From Seminavis robusta (lineage: Eukaryota > Bacillariophyta > Bacillariophyceae > Naviculales > Naviculaceae): a stretch of DNA of 57,963 nt. Below the pieces are notes generated by a model. It was given only the letters and a program-made list of their open reading frames with translations, ran no database searches and was not told where the DNA came from. A program made the translations under genes and the position numbers. Below, in pieces: positions 1 to 13,751 of this stretch (the stretch's first letter is position 1; each line of letters starts with the position of its first letter). The stretch covers positions 1 to 57,963 of the forward strand of contig CAICTM010000591.1 in the NCBI GenBank assembly GCA_903772945.1, read 5' to 3'.

Positions 1-3000
1 ACCCCTTGATTGCCGCCGGAAGCAAGGGTACATCGCTTGCGAAGGTGACGACGGATGCGCTTTGTGATTGTCTCGACAAGGACCTTGCTTGCTATAAAGA
101 GTCTTTGGTCGACGATGTCATTGAGCTCTTGAGAGATGAGGCTTGGAGGGACTTATTGCAAGGAAGGGCGTTGTGGATTGTGCTGCACTTTGTCAGAGCC
201 ACAGTTCAAGAAAGATCCGCTTCTTTCGGGGAGAAGCTAGGTCTGCTCGCGACCGTTCATCGCGAGCTTGCCAGCGGAAGGCATAGTGCGTTTAAGGATG
301 ATCAAATCTGTGAGAAGTGGGTCAAAGAGCATCTGGTGAAAGCCTTGAATGGGCATCGTTGCGCTGAAAAGCTTTCTCAATCATCGAGGGTAGCGCTTCA
401 AAGCAAAAATCCATTTGCCTCCGAAAGCTGGGCCTCTTCAGATTTCCCTAGCCATGTTGCCAATTGCATCGTCGCATCCCTTCAAGGTCCCGAACTTGTG
501 AGGAACATCAGAACCATCAAGGGTGTGATAGAAAGTCTAGCCACGAGTGTGGAAAAGACACAGTTTCAGTCCAGCCTTGAACGCTCCCTTCGTGAAGCAA
601 TTGTGAACGAGTGCTCCTCCATCGAGACTGCCTCTTCTGTGTTGTTGCAGCTTGTCTTCACTCGAGATTCGACTTTCATCTCTGAAGGACTTGGAGATCG
701 TGTGTTTAAGGATAGTTTTGAGGCGTGGAAACCATCTTCGCTTGACACCTTCAGATTGGACAGTCCCTCTGTTGTGGATTTTTGCTCTGCGTGCCTCGAC
801 CTCGGGGATGGAGAACCTACCATGCGGCCATTCAGAGAAGTGCTATTCCGCCTATTTTTTGACTGGCTTGACTTGTACGAAACGGAAGGGATTCCTTTAG
901 AAGATCTCAAGAATGGTCCCAGGTACTCCAAGACACGCCTTTGGGAAGTCGTCCAAAGAAAACTGTTTTCCCAGCTGCCATCCACATCCAGCATTGAGCT
1001 GAAGATACAGGAATTCGAAGGCCTCCTAGCATCAACCAAATCGTCATTATCCGAACCTTCTACCTGGAACTGCTCTCTCCCAGATCTGCTGAATGCCTAC
1101 AACTGCTCCATCTCCCCAGAATCTGAGTCTGGCCGCATCATACTGAGCTATTGCACCGGATTCGGCGACGAGGCTACAGAGTCGTTCGGGAATGCCACTA
1201 CGGAGACTGCGCATACTTTGAGCCAGCTCCGAGAGGATGCTAGTTGTGCTGAATCGATTCGATCCGCGTTCTGGCCTAGCCTTTCAACTTGTAGCTTCTT
1301 TCTTCAAAACAAGTCAGCCATATTTGAACGAGCCTTCGGGGCACATTGGGAAGGAAACGGAGACTTGGACCGTCTCAAGGAGTCCGTCAAGGCGGCATTG
1401 AGTGAAGTAAAGGCTCTATTTGGACCCGACTGTAGTTTTGAAGAATACAATGGTATTTGCTCCGCAATCGAGGCTTCTCAGTCATCGACGATCGTGGAAG
1501 AAGTATCGGTCTTGGCCCAGTTCAAGGAACTTGAGTTGTCAGATCAGTGCATTTCGCGGTTTCTTGCATGTGGTACAATGAATTCGATCTCGGTTCACCT
1601 TTCCGCATTCCTTAACTTTTGCGACCAAGTGAAGTTTGAGGTTGTCCACGACACGGCATTTTCGGAAGTCAAGTCCATCGAAGCGGCGCTGCAGTCCAAC
1701 TCTCTTACAGTTCGGATGGCTCAAGACTTGTGTATGCGACTTCATGCTGCGTTGAAACCAGAGACTTCTGGCGACGACGTTTCGGTCAACACCTTGACGT
1801 CAGACTTGCATCAATTCGAAAACGTTTTCTGCTGTCTTGGTAGTTTCAGCCGTCACATTGAGGTTTGGGTCTTTCTGCGGGAGATGGACTGGTTTGGCAA
1901 GGCGGGGCTTCAACGTTTCTACAGAGAGCATGAGAACGTAACCAATGTTTTGCTTGGTAATGTCTCAAATGAACACTACTTGAATGTTCTCAGTGCGCTT
2001 GAACCGACAGTTCGAGTGTTGTCTGCTCTGGGAGGTTTGCAAGCAGAAGGCAGTTTGCTGCAGTTGCTTAAACGTATTTCGGGATCCTCGGACATAAATC
2101 GCTGGATTGGTGGGGCTGCAAAAGATAACCTCGAACAGGTGCAAGAGTCCTTGTCACTGATTCGGCGTTGGTTCTGCGAAGGAGCGGATGACATCGCCAG
2201 CCTCAACAGTGTCTTTGAAGCAATCCAGGCGAACGGTGCGTACTCTTTGTCTTCCACTTCTGGCATCTCACTTCAACTGGGCTATACATCTGACGGGATG
2301 AGAGAGATGACCAACGTTGATGGGAGTGAGCTTGAAGAATTTATTGGACAAATTGAAAGGATCAAAAGAAATGAGTCGGCCGAAGTTGAAGCAGTTGAAT
2401 GCCTGCTCGAACAACATCGCATGTTGCAGGCGGCTGTGAGCAATTTGATGGACAGCGATCTGGTCGGGTATCCAATCGGTGATCTGCTGGCATTTAGCTG
2501 TCGGGTGGGTGAAGAATTCCTTGCACAAGCCTGCGATTTTCTGCAACGCAGCCAAGAATGCAAGGAGGAGAAAGATTCCTGGCTTCAAGCTTCCAGAAAC
2601 AAATACCCAATATCCCTCTTGTTCTGGGCGGAGGAGCTGAAGGAAATCAACACCATGTTGGAAGTGGGACCAAGCGACGAGACTGTGATTGAACGCCTCT
2701 TTGCGATGCTTTCCAGAATTGATCCAAAGTCAACGCATCTATCAAAAGACAGTGTTCGGGAACTAGTTGAGCAGCACTCCTCGGCGATGGAGAACTCACT
2801 CGAAGAGGAAGGGTGGCTTGTCAAAGCATCAAGTTTTCTCGAGCGCGCAGGTCGATTTGCCGGGGCTTCGTTCCAGGACACAAGCAACATTGAAGGAACA
2901 CTGCAACTTCACAAGGTTTCATGTGGAATCGAACAAGAGAGAAAATGCATCCTCGCAGTTTTGGAGCACGTTTATAAGGTATGTGGAGGCATGTTGGAAA

Positions 3001-6000
3001 GCTACGTGTTCCTCAGCTTTGGTCTAACAATGTCGCTCTCGCTCTATTGCTGCCACACTTAGGATCGCCTACCTTATGAGTTCGAGATTCTCGATGCCCT
3101 CGATGGCTGTTCAGAAGATGAGTTGGGCCTGTTTCTGAAGCGATCATCAATGTTCCGATGCAACGTCTTCTGTATTGTCAACGTCGACAAGTTGTCTGGG
3201 AGGAGAATCGAGAAGCTGCTCGACTTCCTCTCTGATCAGGATATCAAAGTCCCGAAGCTTCAACTCCATTGCATTCAAAGCAGCCCAACCATTCTCGATG
3301 CTTCAAGTACTGTTCAGGGCAAGGACTGGGACGAGAGCATTCTCAACTTTGGACCCAATCGATGGAAGAATCTTATTGTCGATGACAAACGCATAACGAA
3401 GGTCCACATGGTTGTGAGCGAGGCATGCGGCGCTGGTAAAACAATGTTCATTCGCAATGAGTTGGATCGACTTTCACCAGATTGTGAAGTGGGTGCGATT
3501 ACAATTCATGAACGGAGCTCGGTGGATTCGCTGGCCGATGATGTCATGGCAACTTTCACAGAAAATGTGAAGCAGAAAGGATTGCACATTTCCTTCATGT
3601 GCATGCCATCACTTGAGGACAGTGCTAAGCGCAAGAGGTGGTTTGATGACATCAATTCCTTCTTCTCTTCTCTTCTTGTGAAAGGAGCGCTGCGAAGTCG
3701 TGTCTCCTCCAGATCCTTTCAGCTGGGCGCATGCAGTTGGATTCTTTACGTGGAACTCCCATTCAACGCGAAGTCAGGCGGATCTGCTATTGAGTCCGCG
3801 AAAGACTGGCTCCATAGGCATGTACCAATTCTGGCAATGTGCTGCGAAGTTATTGTGCCGGAATCAAAGTTGATAATTGACGAAGAAACAAGGCGCGTGT
3901 GTACATACCTGCGGGCTTACGAAGATGGAACAATTGATAGGAAATGGAAGAGCCAAAAGAAACGGGTTGCTTTTGTCTTGGATTCTTCAGGCAGCATGGG
4001 TGCTAGCGTTGGTAGTGGCCAGACAGCTCTTAGCGCTGCTGTGGACTGTGCATTGCAAATACTTGATAGCCACCTGAATCAAAATGATGTAAGTGCAGCC
4101 AGGTTGTATGATGCTTTGTTCGCTGAAAATGGACTAACGTTTTTGCGAATTCTTGTTGCATCGCCATTGCGATATGTCATAGTTGATCGGAGTCAGTCTT
4201 TTTTCGAATGCTACAAGAACTGTTGTCCCAATGCAGGAAGTTGGGGATAGCAACCACAAATCATACCTAAGGAAATCGTTGCATAGCTGTCGCAACCAGG
4301 TTGGAGGTGGCACTTGCATGTATCGGGCCTTACAGGATACATTGATGGACTGTGAACAAACTCCTGACGTCGAGACATGGATCATCTGTTTGACTGATGG
4401 GTGTTCAGGTGACAACGATACCACGTTCCGTCCACTACTTGAGAGGTCATCGGACAACCTAAACGTAATCTTGATTGGAGTGAATCTTCCCTCTAGCTAC
4501 CAATCCCAGATGGCCCTTCTTTGTAACAAATATCGAGGTGCAGCGGCAGAACCAAGCAAGGGGATATTCATCTCATCTCGAGCAAGTGTTGAATCACTTG
4601 CTGAGGCATTTGAAACAGCCGCCAATTGCATTCCTGTTTCACAGACCTTTGAGCTGGATGGACAAGTCAGCAACAGTGAATGCTGGCGGCTAATCGAGAA
4701 ATATGCCCCACAATCGATTCCGGAAGGAAGCATGCAGCAATTCTCCTTCTGGGTAAGGTTCATCTACAGGCGGGTTTCAATTCTTGACAAAAACGATGAG
4801 TTCAACTTCAATAACAAGTTTGAGCGCCTTGGAAGCAGTTTGATGGAAATCATGTTGATGGAATCTGAAAGAATCCTAGGGCAAGATCTTGCTTTTGATT
4901 GGATCAACACAAACTATACTCAGCTCATTTATGACTTTGAAGATCCGGAGTCACCCAAATTTCGTCTACTCTGCACGTCACCTGGAAACCTGGATCCAGA
5001 AGTTCGGCAAAGATATGATGAGCTTACCCTTCCAGGTTTCTTTGTTCCAACAGAATCAGAGTTGAGCAGTCAGAGAGTTCTCTGTGACTACCTATCACAG
5101 GCCTTGGACATCCCTGTGGGTGGGCGTGATTGTCTTGCTTGTGTTGAAAAGGAACGGTTTGTCTTGACCCTAGATTTTGCATTGAAGATGCTGTGCTTGG
5201 AGGAAAGAGTGGCCTGTGGCATTCCAGTAATTATGGTGAGTTTCCTAGGCAATCTCCAGCATACCAGACCCAACTTGTCTCAATGGGTTGTGTGTTTTCT
5301 CCACAGGAGGGAGAAACTGGTGTGTCCAAGACTGCATTGACCAAGATGTATTCGAAACTGAAGAACTTGTCCAATTCTTTGCGGGCAAAAGAGCTGACCA
5401 ATGTGGATCTGAAAGCCATCGAGGAGGAGGCGGAACAGAGAGGGCAAAGTTTGGGGATGGGTGACAGTCCTCTAGCGAGGTTGGAAAGATCACTTGAATG
5501 TGCGGCAGAGCGTTCGCGAGAGGACAAAACTGAATTGTCGGAGCTTCTGTACACTTTGCTTACTGAGAAGATTGAGCAGAGACCAGCCATCTTTCAAAGC
5601 AAGCCTGACAAATTTGACTGTGGCCAGACTCGAAAAGTTCTTGAAATGCTGAAGTGGTTTGGCTCGTCTGTTGTGGAGCCGACATTCTTTGGTATCAACG
5701 TGGATTCAACGATGCGTGCTGCTGATTTTTCAAGCTTGCTTGACCCCATTCGCCAAGTCGCGAGAAAGCTCAAAGGAGAGAAATCCACTGTGATTGTATT
5801 TTTTGATGGTAAGGCATGCATTGTTTCTTCTGGTTCTTCTTTCTTTGACCAACAGCTGACCTCCCATACACCACCTCCTTGATAGAGATCAACACCTCTT
5901 CTGTGCTGGGTCTTTTAAAGGAAGTTGTGGTGGATCGAAGCCTTAATGGTGAACCATTGGAAGCGAACATAGTGGCTGTTGCTGCGTGCAACCCCGTGCG

Positions 6001-9000
6001 CTCATCTCTCCAACGCCGGGCATGGGCAAGCGGGCATTACCAGGTTGTGGCTCTCCCGCCATCAATGGAATTTCTGAAATGGTGTTTTGGGTCTTTGAAT
6101 GCTGCACAAGAAGAACAGTTCATAGCTTGTCGTCTTGAAATGATGGGCCGGAATATGGTTCCTCCAGCTCTTTGCTTGGCATTCACCAGGTTGATTGCAG
6201 CTTCACAGAGGACGGTGCGTCGACTGGCCGAATCAGACTTGTTGAAGGGTGTGGAAAGAGATCAGTCCAGGATATTGGAAGCAAAGCAAAGGGCTTCTTC
6301 AGTTGTCTCCCTTCGTGACATCCAACGGGTTTTTACGCTGTGGGACTTCATCTCTTCAAAGTTTGAGTCTCTTGGGCTCACATCTTCCTCTCATGTTATG
6401 CGGCAACGGAGAGGAATGCTCCTTGCTGTGGCTATTGTGTACTTTGTGCGCTTGGATTGTGCAGGCCGATATGAGCTCCTAAGCGTCATCCGAGGATTAC
6501 CTGGTGAAGAGCTAGAAGAAAGTCTTGATGGTGTTCTTGATGTTGCCATCGAAGCAGTTCTCTCAAATACTGTTGTACCTGAAGGTATTGCGCCCACCAG
6601 AAGCCTTGCGGAGAATTGTTTCATGACGCTCGTCTGTACCCTTTCCCGAGTTCCTCTTCTAATTGTTGGGCTTCCTGGTACAGCAAAAACACTCAGTGTG
6701 AATATGTTGGCGGACACAGCCTGTGGTGAGGACAGTTCCAACCCTTTCTTCAGGGAGTTTGCACGTGTTTGCTTGTTCCACTACCAGTGTAGTAGAGAAT
6801 CAACAGACAAAGAAATTGCGGCCGTCTTCCAAAGAGCAAGCCAGCGACAGCAGAAAGTTGACCGTGCAAAACAGTGCTGTGTTGTCTTCATGGATGAGGC
6901 AAGTTTGCCTAAGGAAGAAAGGGAGAGTCATAAAGTTTTGCACTACACATTGGAAGGAGACTCTCGTGTTGATGTTGGCTTTGTTGCAATTGCCAACCAT
7001 ATCCTTGATGCAGCCAAGAGTAACCGGTGTGTCGTTCTGCTGCGCCCGAAGCCAAATGACAAGGAAATGGCCACAATTGTCAGTGGTTTGCTATTTGATA
7101 GGGCTTGCGATGGCACAATCCTGACACGTGAAGTGGAGCTTGGCAATAGCATTATGATGGCAGATTCGTTTGCACTAGAGCTCACTAGCCAATGGACCAG
7201 CCTAGCGGAAAGCGTTTTCTCTTCTTCGCAACCAAGTCCGCGCAGCTCCAATGGCCTGCCTGTCCATGCAAGAGCCCACATGATGGAAGAGGCAGAAGTG
7301 GAAACATTTTTTGGCTTGCGAGACTTCATTTATTTCCTAAAGGCATTGAAGTCCACAACTACATCTCGGACATTGACACGGATTCAAATTCCGGTGGAGT
7401 CTTTTGTTCAGTCACTTGAGCGAAACTTCTCAGGTCTGGGACAAGCCAAAACAAGGAAGATTGTCTCATTCTTCCTACAACCATTCTCTGATTCATTGGG
7501 CTTGGGACAGAATGTTGTTGATTTCCTTCGATCCCCAATGGAGATTCTTTGTGACTCCTTGCTACACAACCGGGCATGCTTAGATCAAAAGGAACGGGCT
7601 CGGTTCACCATGATCATTGATAGCTCTGAGGATGATTCCATCATGCGCCTTTTGGGAATGACTGGTCTAGTTGATCCAACCAAGGGAAGCTTGTTCAAGG
7701 CTTCTCACATGCCAGAGGACTCCTCATCAGAAAAGCTTCGTTTGATCTCTGGAGTGAAATTTGCAGCAGCCCAAGGAGGTTTGGCTCTGTTAAGCCAAAC
7801 AGAATCTGTGAATGAATCCTTTTATGACCTTACAAACCAGAATTTTCGGGTGGTAGCTGGTCGAGATGGAGTCTCTCTATTCACAAATATTGCGGTTGGG
7901 GGGGAATCAAGAAGAAGCAAAGTTAACCCCGACTTTGAATGCATCGTGCATGTGAGAAGCTCCAAAGTTTGTGAGTTGCCCAGTCCTTTCTTGAACAGAT
8001 TTGAAAAATGCCGGCTGGATATCAAGGATTTTTTGTTGGATGCGTTATCAAAGCTTGGGCCAGGCATGACAGGTGTAATGCAAAGAGCACGTATGCAGAC
8101 CCTGCTCCTGCTAAGCCCCTTGATTGAGGAAGAGGGATTGTTTGGATGGGCAAACAATGATCGGACGCTTGACAGCATTTTTGTTGATATGCTCCCATCT
8201 TGGTCCTTGTCTCATGGTGCAACAGCACCACAATTTGTGGTTGGCAGAGCAGAATCATTCTCATCAACCCTGGCACAATTTGTATCAACAATGACTTCAT
8301 TAAGTGTGGAAGCTGCTGACCTGAGGAAAATTTGTGAACAAGCTCTTGAAGTCCTACCAGCTGAGGCCGAGGGCCTATTGAAACAGTTTGTGGATGTCAC
8401 TGTTGAGACTGGTGGCTTAATTGAGCAAGCACTCAACAAGCTAATGTCAGTGCCATTGGATGACAATTTAGGCAAGCTTTGCCAGGGCCTTGTCCAGATT
8501 GTAATCACACAATATGCTGTTGCGACCTTGATGCGACTTGCAAAGCCAGAGATTGTGTTTGCACTACAAGACAGGCTTCATCCCGACATAGTCCAGATGA
8601 ATCTCAAACAGCCATCTTCCTTGAAGAGTCTGGTTGAAAGGGAGCTGAATAGTCTCGCAAACTGCCCCAAATCAAAGATGGTAGTCGCCTACACCAGGAC
8701 TGATGTTTTCAACCTCTGCATGCCAACGCTATCACCAAATGAAGACCCAAGCAAGCTAGAGAAGGCAAAAGCTGAGGAAATTTCCACTCTTGTTTCAGAT
8801 AGAGTTGAAGAGCTTGTTATTGAGCGTCTGGACTTGCTGCGGAGTGAAGCAAGGCTAAGAAGCTCATTGGTTGCTTGGATTCAACAGCCCAGAAAAAGTG
8901 CCTACATACTCTTTGTTGACATGAAGGACAGCATGTCTACAGAAAGATGCAACTATGTCAGGATGTGTGTTGAAGGATACCTCTCCTCAGCCAAGAGCAA

Positions 9001-12000
9001 GCTGTTTGTTCTTGTCCTCCATTATTCTCCCATGGCATCATCTTCATGGTACCCCGCTCTTCCCCTGGGTGGTTGGAGCCACTACTTCATTGACGGGATT
9101 GGTCAGATGGGGCCTGAAATTGGCACCAATGGTTGGCTGTCAATTGTCTGCTCCGGTCAGAAGGGAGCAAATGATTTACACAAACAACTGCTGGGCTTCT
9201 TGAAACAACTACTTCCTTCAGCCTTGTTGCAGGTTGGTTGTCAGCAGATTCTCCATCCCACACAGATTCACAACGTTGATGCTGAAGGAGACATGTTTGC
9301 CTCCCAGGTCAATGCTTTGCTGGAGGTCACAAACCGTAGAGTCGGCCAGCTTACAGTTGGGGATATCCTCTGTAGCAAATTTGCAAGAGAATGGCTTCAG
9401 GATGGACTTCCCAAAGTGGCATGTGCTGCTTCCCAGGGTCTCATGCAAGGGACAACTCAACTATCTATGGGAGCATCCATACAGAGCTCTGTCTCAAGAG
9501 CATTTCAGGCATACATACACTGGAGCCTGTGCAAAATGAATCAAGATCAGAATCTTTCGGTCCTCACCGGCCCCAATAGATGCTCAAAGGATGTTGAAGA
9601 ATTGTTTGGCTTTGTTTTGGAGCGCTTGCCAACAGTTGGCGCAGGTGAGATTTTCATGCACCAGGAAGTATCAAGTCGCGAACCAGCAAGTGGGAAGAAC
9701 TTGCTGGTAAAGGCTAGATTCCCTTTCTTCTCCATGATATCATCGTGCATTGACGAGTGTCTTGAGATGAGTGAGATGGAGTTGACAGAAAACAGAAACA
9801 GCACAGGGACTACTCGAGTGCCCAGTGATCATTGCACAAAAGGTTTGTTTGACACAGCCATGAACCTGCTTGGGAATGGCACCAGGGAATTAGCGGATCG
9901 GCAGATTGATTCCCATCGTCTGGACTTGCTGGCCAATGTGGTGAAGCTGGTTCAAGAAGCTTGCCCTACTGGGTGTGACAGTGATGTCTTCCAGTTGTAC
10001 ATGGAGCACTTTGTGAAACATACAACAGGATGTGAAGCTACTGAGGTTGCACTGGAGTGGCTAAGGGAAGAACTATTGAAGGTTGGTGCCAAGAGGAATC
10101 TTGTTGGGCTGCACTGTGTCCTTCGCGCCAATGAGACCCGAGTGTTCTTCCTGAGGTTCACATCATGGTCGGCTGCACTGGCAACAAAACAAGGCAATCT
10201 TGATAGAACACAACTGATACAATCCATACGTGCACAAGATAGATCTGTTTCGATGCAGCTTGTTACCATCATGTTGAAGCATTTTGAGGAGACTTTGCCA
10301 AGCATCCTGGAGCCAGATTCAACCTGGAGCATTCAGCTTTCATCCTTCCTTTCACAAGTTGTCACGGGACTTGTGGACCAATCCATTTTGTCTTTAGGAG
10401 ACACAGGAGCTCGCATTCGAATCCTCGTTGGTTTCCTTGTCTTCACCAGGGTGCCGGTATCAGAAGACATGCTACGTTCAAGTCTTGCTCAGTGGTATGA
10501 TGACGAAAACAAGGTATTCCGAGAGGAGGCAAAAAAAATCTCTCTTTCGGACTTCTTGGCCTGTATCGGCGGTCACCAAAAGACTCGAGAGTCTCTACTT
10601 TGGGGCAACTTCTGCCCTGATTTGATGAAAGCTATGCCAGACTACTTGGATCAAGACTTGTGTGCATTGGCAGGAATCATCAATGATGGTGATATGCCAA
10701 GCAAAGAATCTCACTTTTCCTCGTCCTTGCTGCAAAGGGCTTGCTCAAACAGTGGTGGGACTGATTGGTTCGGATTGTCCAAGCCAGCCCTGACCAGGAT
10801 CAGTTCTCTACTCCAGTGTAAAAAGCTGAGGGAGTTTACTGAAACAGGAGTGAGAGTGTCTGTTCCTCACTTCATCCCCTCTTGGCTTCTTGCCTCATCA
10901 TCTGAATCATTGCATCATGGTTCTGCAAGGCTTATTTCAGATGATGAGATGTACTACCCAGAGTTCTTCTCGTCATATGAGCACTGTTTTGATGGGAACT
11001 TTTCAGTGGTAGTGTTTGACATGATATTGCGTATCCAGTTGAAAGCAGCCGGCAAAATGCCATCCTCAGATCTTCTCCAGTTGCTGATGAAGGGTATAGA
11101 ATTGGAGACAACTGTTGATCCTACAAAGCCTGAAGACCAACTGGCAGGGTCCGCACTTAGTGCTCTGGCTCTGGATTCCCAAATGCTGTGCTTTGTAGCA
11201 AAGGTAGCCCAAGAGCTGGTGGAACATGGAGAGGCTGCAGCACTGACCAGTACACATGCACAAATTGGGGTTTCCATGCTGGACCAGATAATGCACCTTC
11301 CTCACACAAGATACAAGTCATTCTTCCTAGCAATGATCAAGCATCGCAGTGGGGCAAATTCATTGGCCTCACTAGCGGCACCAGGAGGTCAACTCAACAT
11401 GTTCCCATGGTGTCAAGAACTAGCAACACGGGATGAGGTTGCTGATTTTGAGTTGCCTACACTACAATTCTTCATCCAGCAAGAGCCTGATATACAACCA
11501 CTAGCCCCAGCAGCAATTGTCATGAAATCAGGGGATACGTCTGTTAGTCAGACTCGCTACATACAAATTCTTCTGGATGGGTCAAGTCTCTTGGAGGAAT
11601 TATCCCTCCTACCAGATCTCATTGAGGTAAGATTGATTGCTCCACAATACTCAAACATGGAGCCTTCTTTTTGGGTACTAACTTTTCCCCTTTTGGTCCA
11701 ATTAGTTCTATCTCTGGGTACATGATACCTTCAAGCATCAAGTCACAAGGAAAGATGCCCGTTCAAGTATAATAGGGGACTTAATGACACGAGACAACCT
11801 TCTCAAACGTTTTGAAAAGATGCATGCATTATGTCTTGCTGGCCTTTGGGAACGGCTGTCTAGGAAGATGGACAAGTCGCTTCAAACTTCGAAATTGTCT
11901 TGGAATTGCAACGAGTTTGCTTTCACAACTTTGAATGATGCGACTGTCATGGAGCTTGTGAGTGGTGGCCATCTAGACGAACTTGGCAATGATTTCCTCT

Positions 12001-13751
12001 TCCGGGTGATCAGGAGCATTATTGTCAAGTACAATGCATTAGTGACCCGTGTCCATGAGCTTCAAGACGAGGAAGGAGAAAGAACCCGTGAAAGTGAGTT
12101 CATCCTGCCCAATACCATCTTGACAGGGTGTGTTGGTTCTATAGCAGTGAATTTACTGCCTTTGCTCCCAATGCCCGAGCTTGAGTTAATTGCAAGTGCT
12201 TCATGGCATAACGGCACCAAGACTTTCAATCTGGAGTCCTTTGAGAGTCTCTTGGCATTGTCATCAACCTACACTGACCGACCCAGATGCATATTGGACC
12301 CCGTGACCCACCTTCGGGAAAGATTCTTCTTTCATGGTGACAGATACCATGAAAAGCGTAGCAATGAACTGGAGCTGGTGCTTGCTGACTCTGGAATATT
12401 TTATGCCCGAGAGCAAGATTTTCAATTGGTCAGGAAGGCAAAGGAGACCTTGGACCAGCTTGGTATGGTAGCAAGAGACAAGGGTGTTGAAGGGCTACTC
12501 AAAATGAAGTTCCAAAGTCTTGACAGCCACCGAGCTGTCTCTTCCATGCTTACAGCGCTTTGCGCATTGTTTGAAATCCTTGCCTCAAAGGGTTCCTGTC
12601 AATTTTTCTGTCTGGCAGAGGCGCTGGCTCGTGTACGCTTGACTGCTGTGGACACTACCAAGCTGCCAGAAAAGCTCGGTTTCCCAGAGTTGGATTCTGC
12701 CCAATGGAAATTTCTGAGGGCTTTGAATCGAGAGCAAATTGCAGAGCTGGTCCATTACCTCTGTTATCAGCTTGCAACCGAAGGATATTTGTTCGCCAAC
12801 TGCACCTTGTCAGCAACTGAAACGATCAGCGAGATTCGTCAATCCATCATTAGGGAAAGAATCGATCGACTCTTTGCCACTCATCGAAGACAGACGACGG
12901 ATCTCTTGAGCCAGTTCACAAGGAAAGTGCTGGAATCCAACAAGGATATGATTTGCAAGGAAGCCTGCCAAAGTTCAAGCCCCCTCGGCGCCTTTCTCGT
13001 CAAGGCTGGGCTTTGCGATGCCGTGGATCCCATTCTTCGATGTCTCCCTCACGACATTACGGTTCGAAATTATGTTTCGTTGCTTCAGCTTCTGCAGCAA
13101 GCTGGCCTCTCGCTATTCTTGAGGCTTGCTCAAGACGAAGAAGATTCAATTTCAGAGGACGTCGACTCGCCTGTGCCCACCCAAAAGCATGGCTGGCTTT
13201 GGACAGGGGCGGATTCTCTGGATGAAAGTCTTGCCACCACCGAGGAAAACTCGGAAGACGGAGAGTACGGATTCAACTTGTCTTTCAATCTCGAAGACGC
13301 GGCTCGGGAACAAGAACACGAAGCAAACAGTGATGGAACGGTCCACTCGCTTGTGGATCAAGGTGCTACCAACTCGGAGGAGACGGAACTATCAGCAATG
13401 GTAATCCAGCGTTGGTGGCGCAGGTGCTGCTTGAAACATGAGAACGATCTCCTGCGAGGTCCCCTGGTTTCCAACAAAGGGGACTTCCTCCATCACTCTG
13501 CTAGTGGCGAGTATAATGAAGAAGACGAGTCGCACTTTGACGAGGAATCCAGAGACCAGAAGGGCTTGCCGGAGGAAAAGGATGCCAGTGCGCATGAACT
13601 AGAAGAGGAGGAGTTGGACGGAAAGGAACTAGCCGACGGAGATGCCATGATCAAACTCTTTGTATTTCTGGTCATCTTGGCAGCGTTTGCGGCAGTCTTA
13701 TATTCAGTTCTCTTCGGTTCTCCTGGACTCGGCATTCGAACGTTCTCTTGA
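1..13751 (+). CDS. RNF213-like: RNF213/mysterin-like giant VWA-AAA+ protein, copy 1 (5' partial)
   Basis: Six exons by eye: 1(partial)-2978, 3063-4088, 4183-5235, 5307-5808, 5886-11626, 11706-13751, all GT-AG and in phase, about 4446 residues visible. Alignment with the downstream paralogue suggests that about 560 N-terminal residues lie left of the window. In order: a P-loop-like SEACGAGKT (about 3420); a VWA domain with MIDAS DSSGS (about 3980) and later TDG; AAA module 1 with GETGVSKT (5310) and a Walker B Asp-Glu whose Glu codon is split by the intron at 5809; ACNP and LPPS motifs typical of RNF213; AAA module 2 with GLPGTAKT (6667) and VVFMDE (6885); and LNRFEK (7993). A long helical region follows, then an acidic tail, an IQ-like motif IQRWWRR (about 13403) and one hydrophobic helix at the C-terminus (about 13650-13710). 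RNF213 is a dynein-like AAA+ ubiquitin ligase linked to lipid droplets and intracellular defence. A membrane-anchored motor is inferred here. Unlike copy 2 it has no zinc cluster, and no RING was found. Confidence 0.9.

Noticed and set aside
1..13751. Copy 1 as several separate genes
   Set aside because: Each boundary is a GT-AG intron that keeps frame and aligns to continuous sequence in copy 2.
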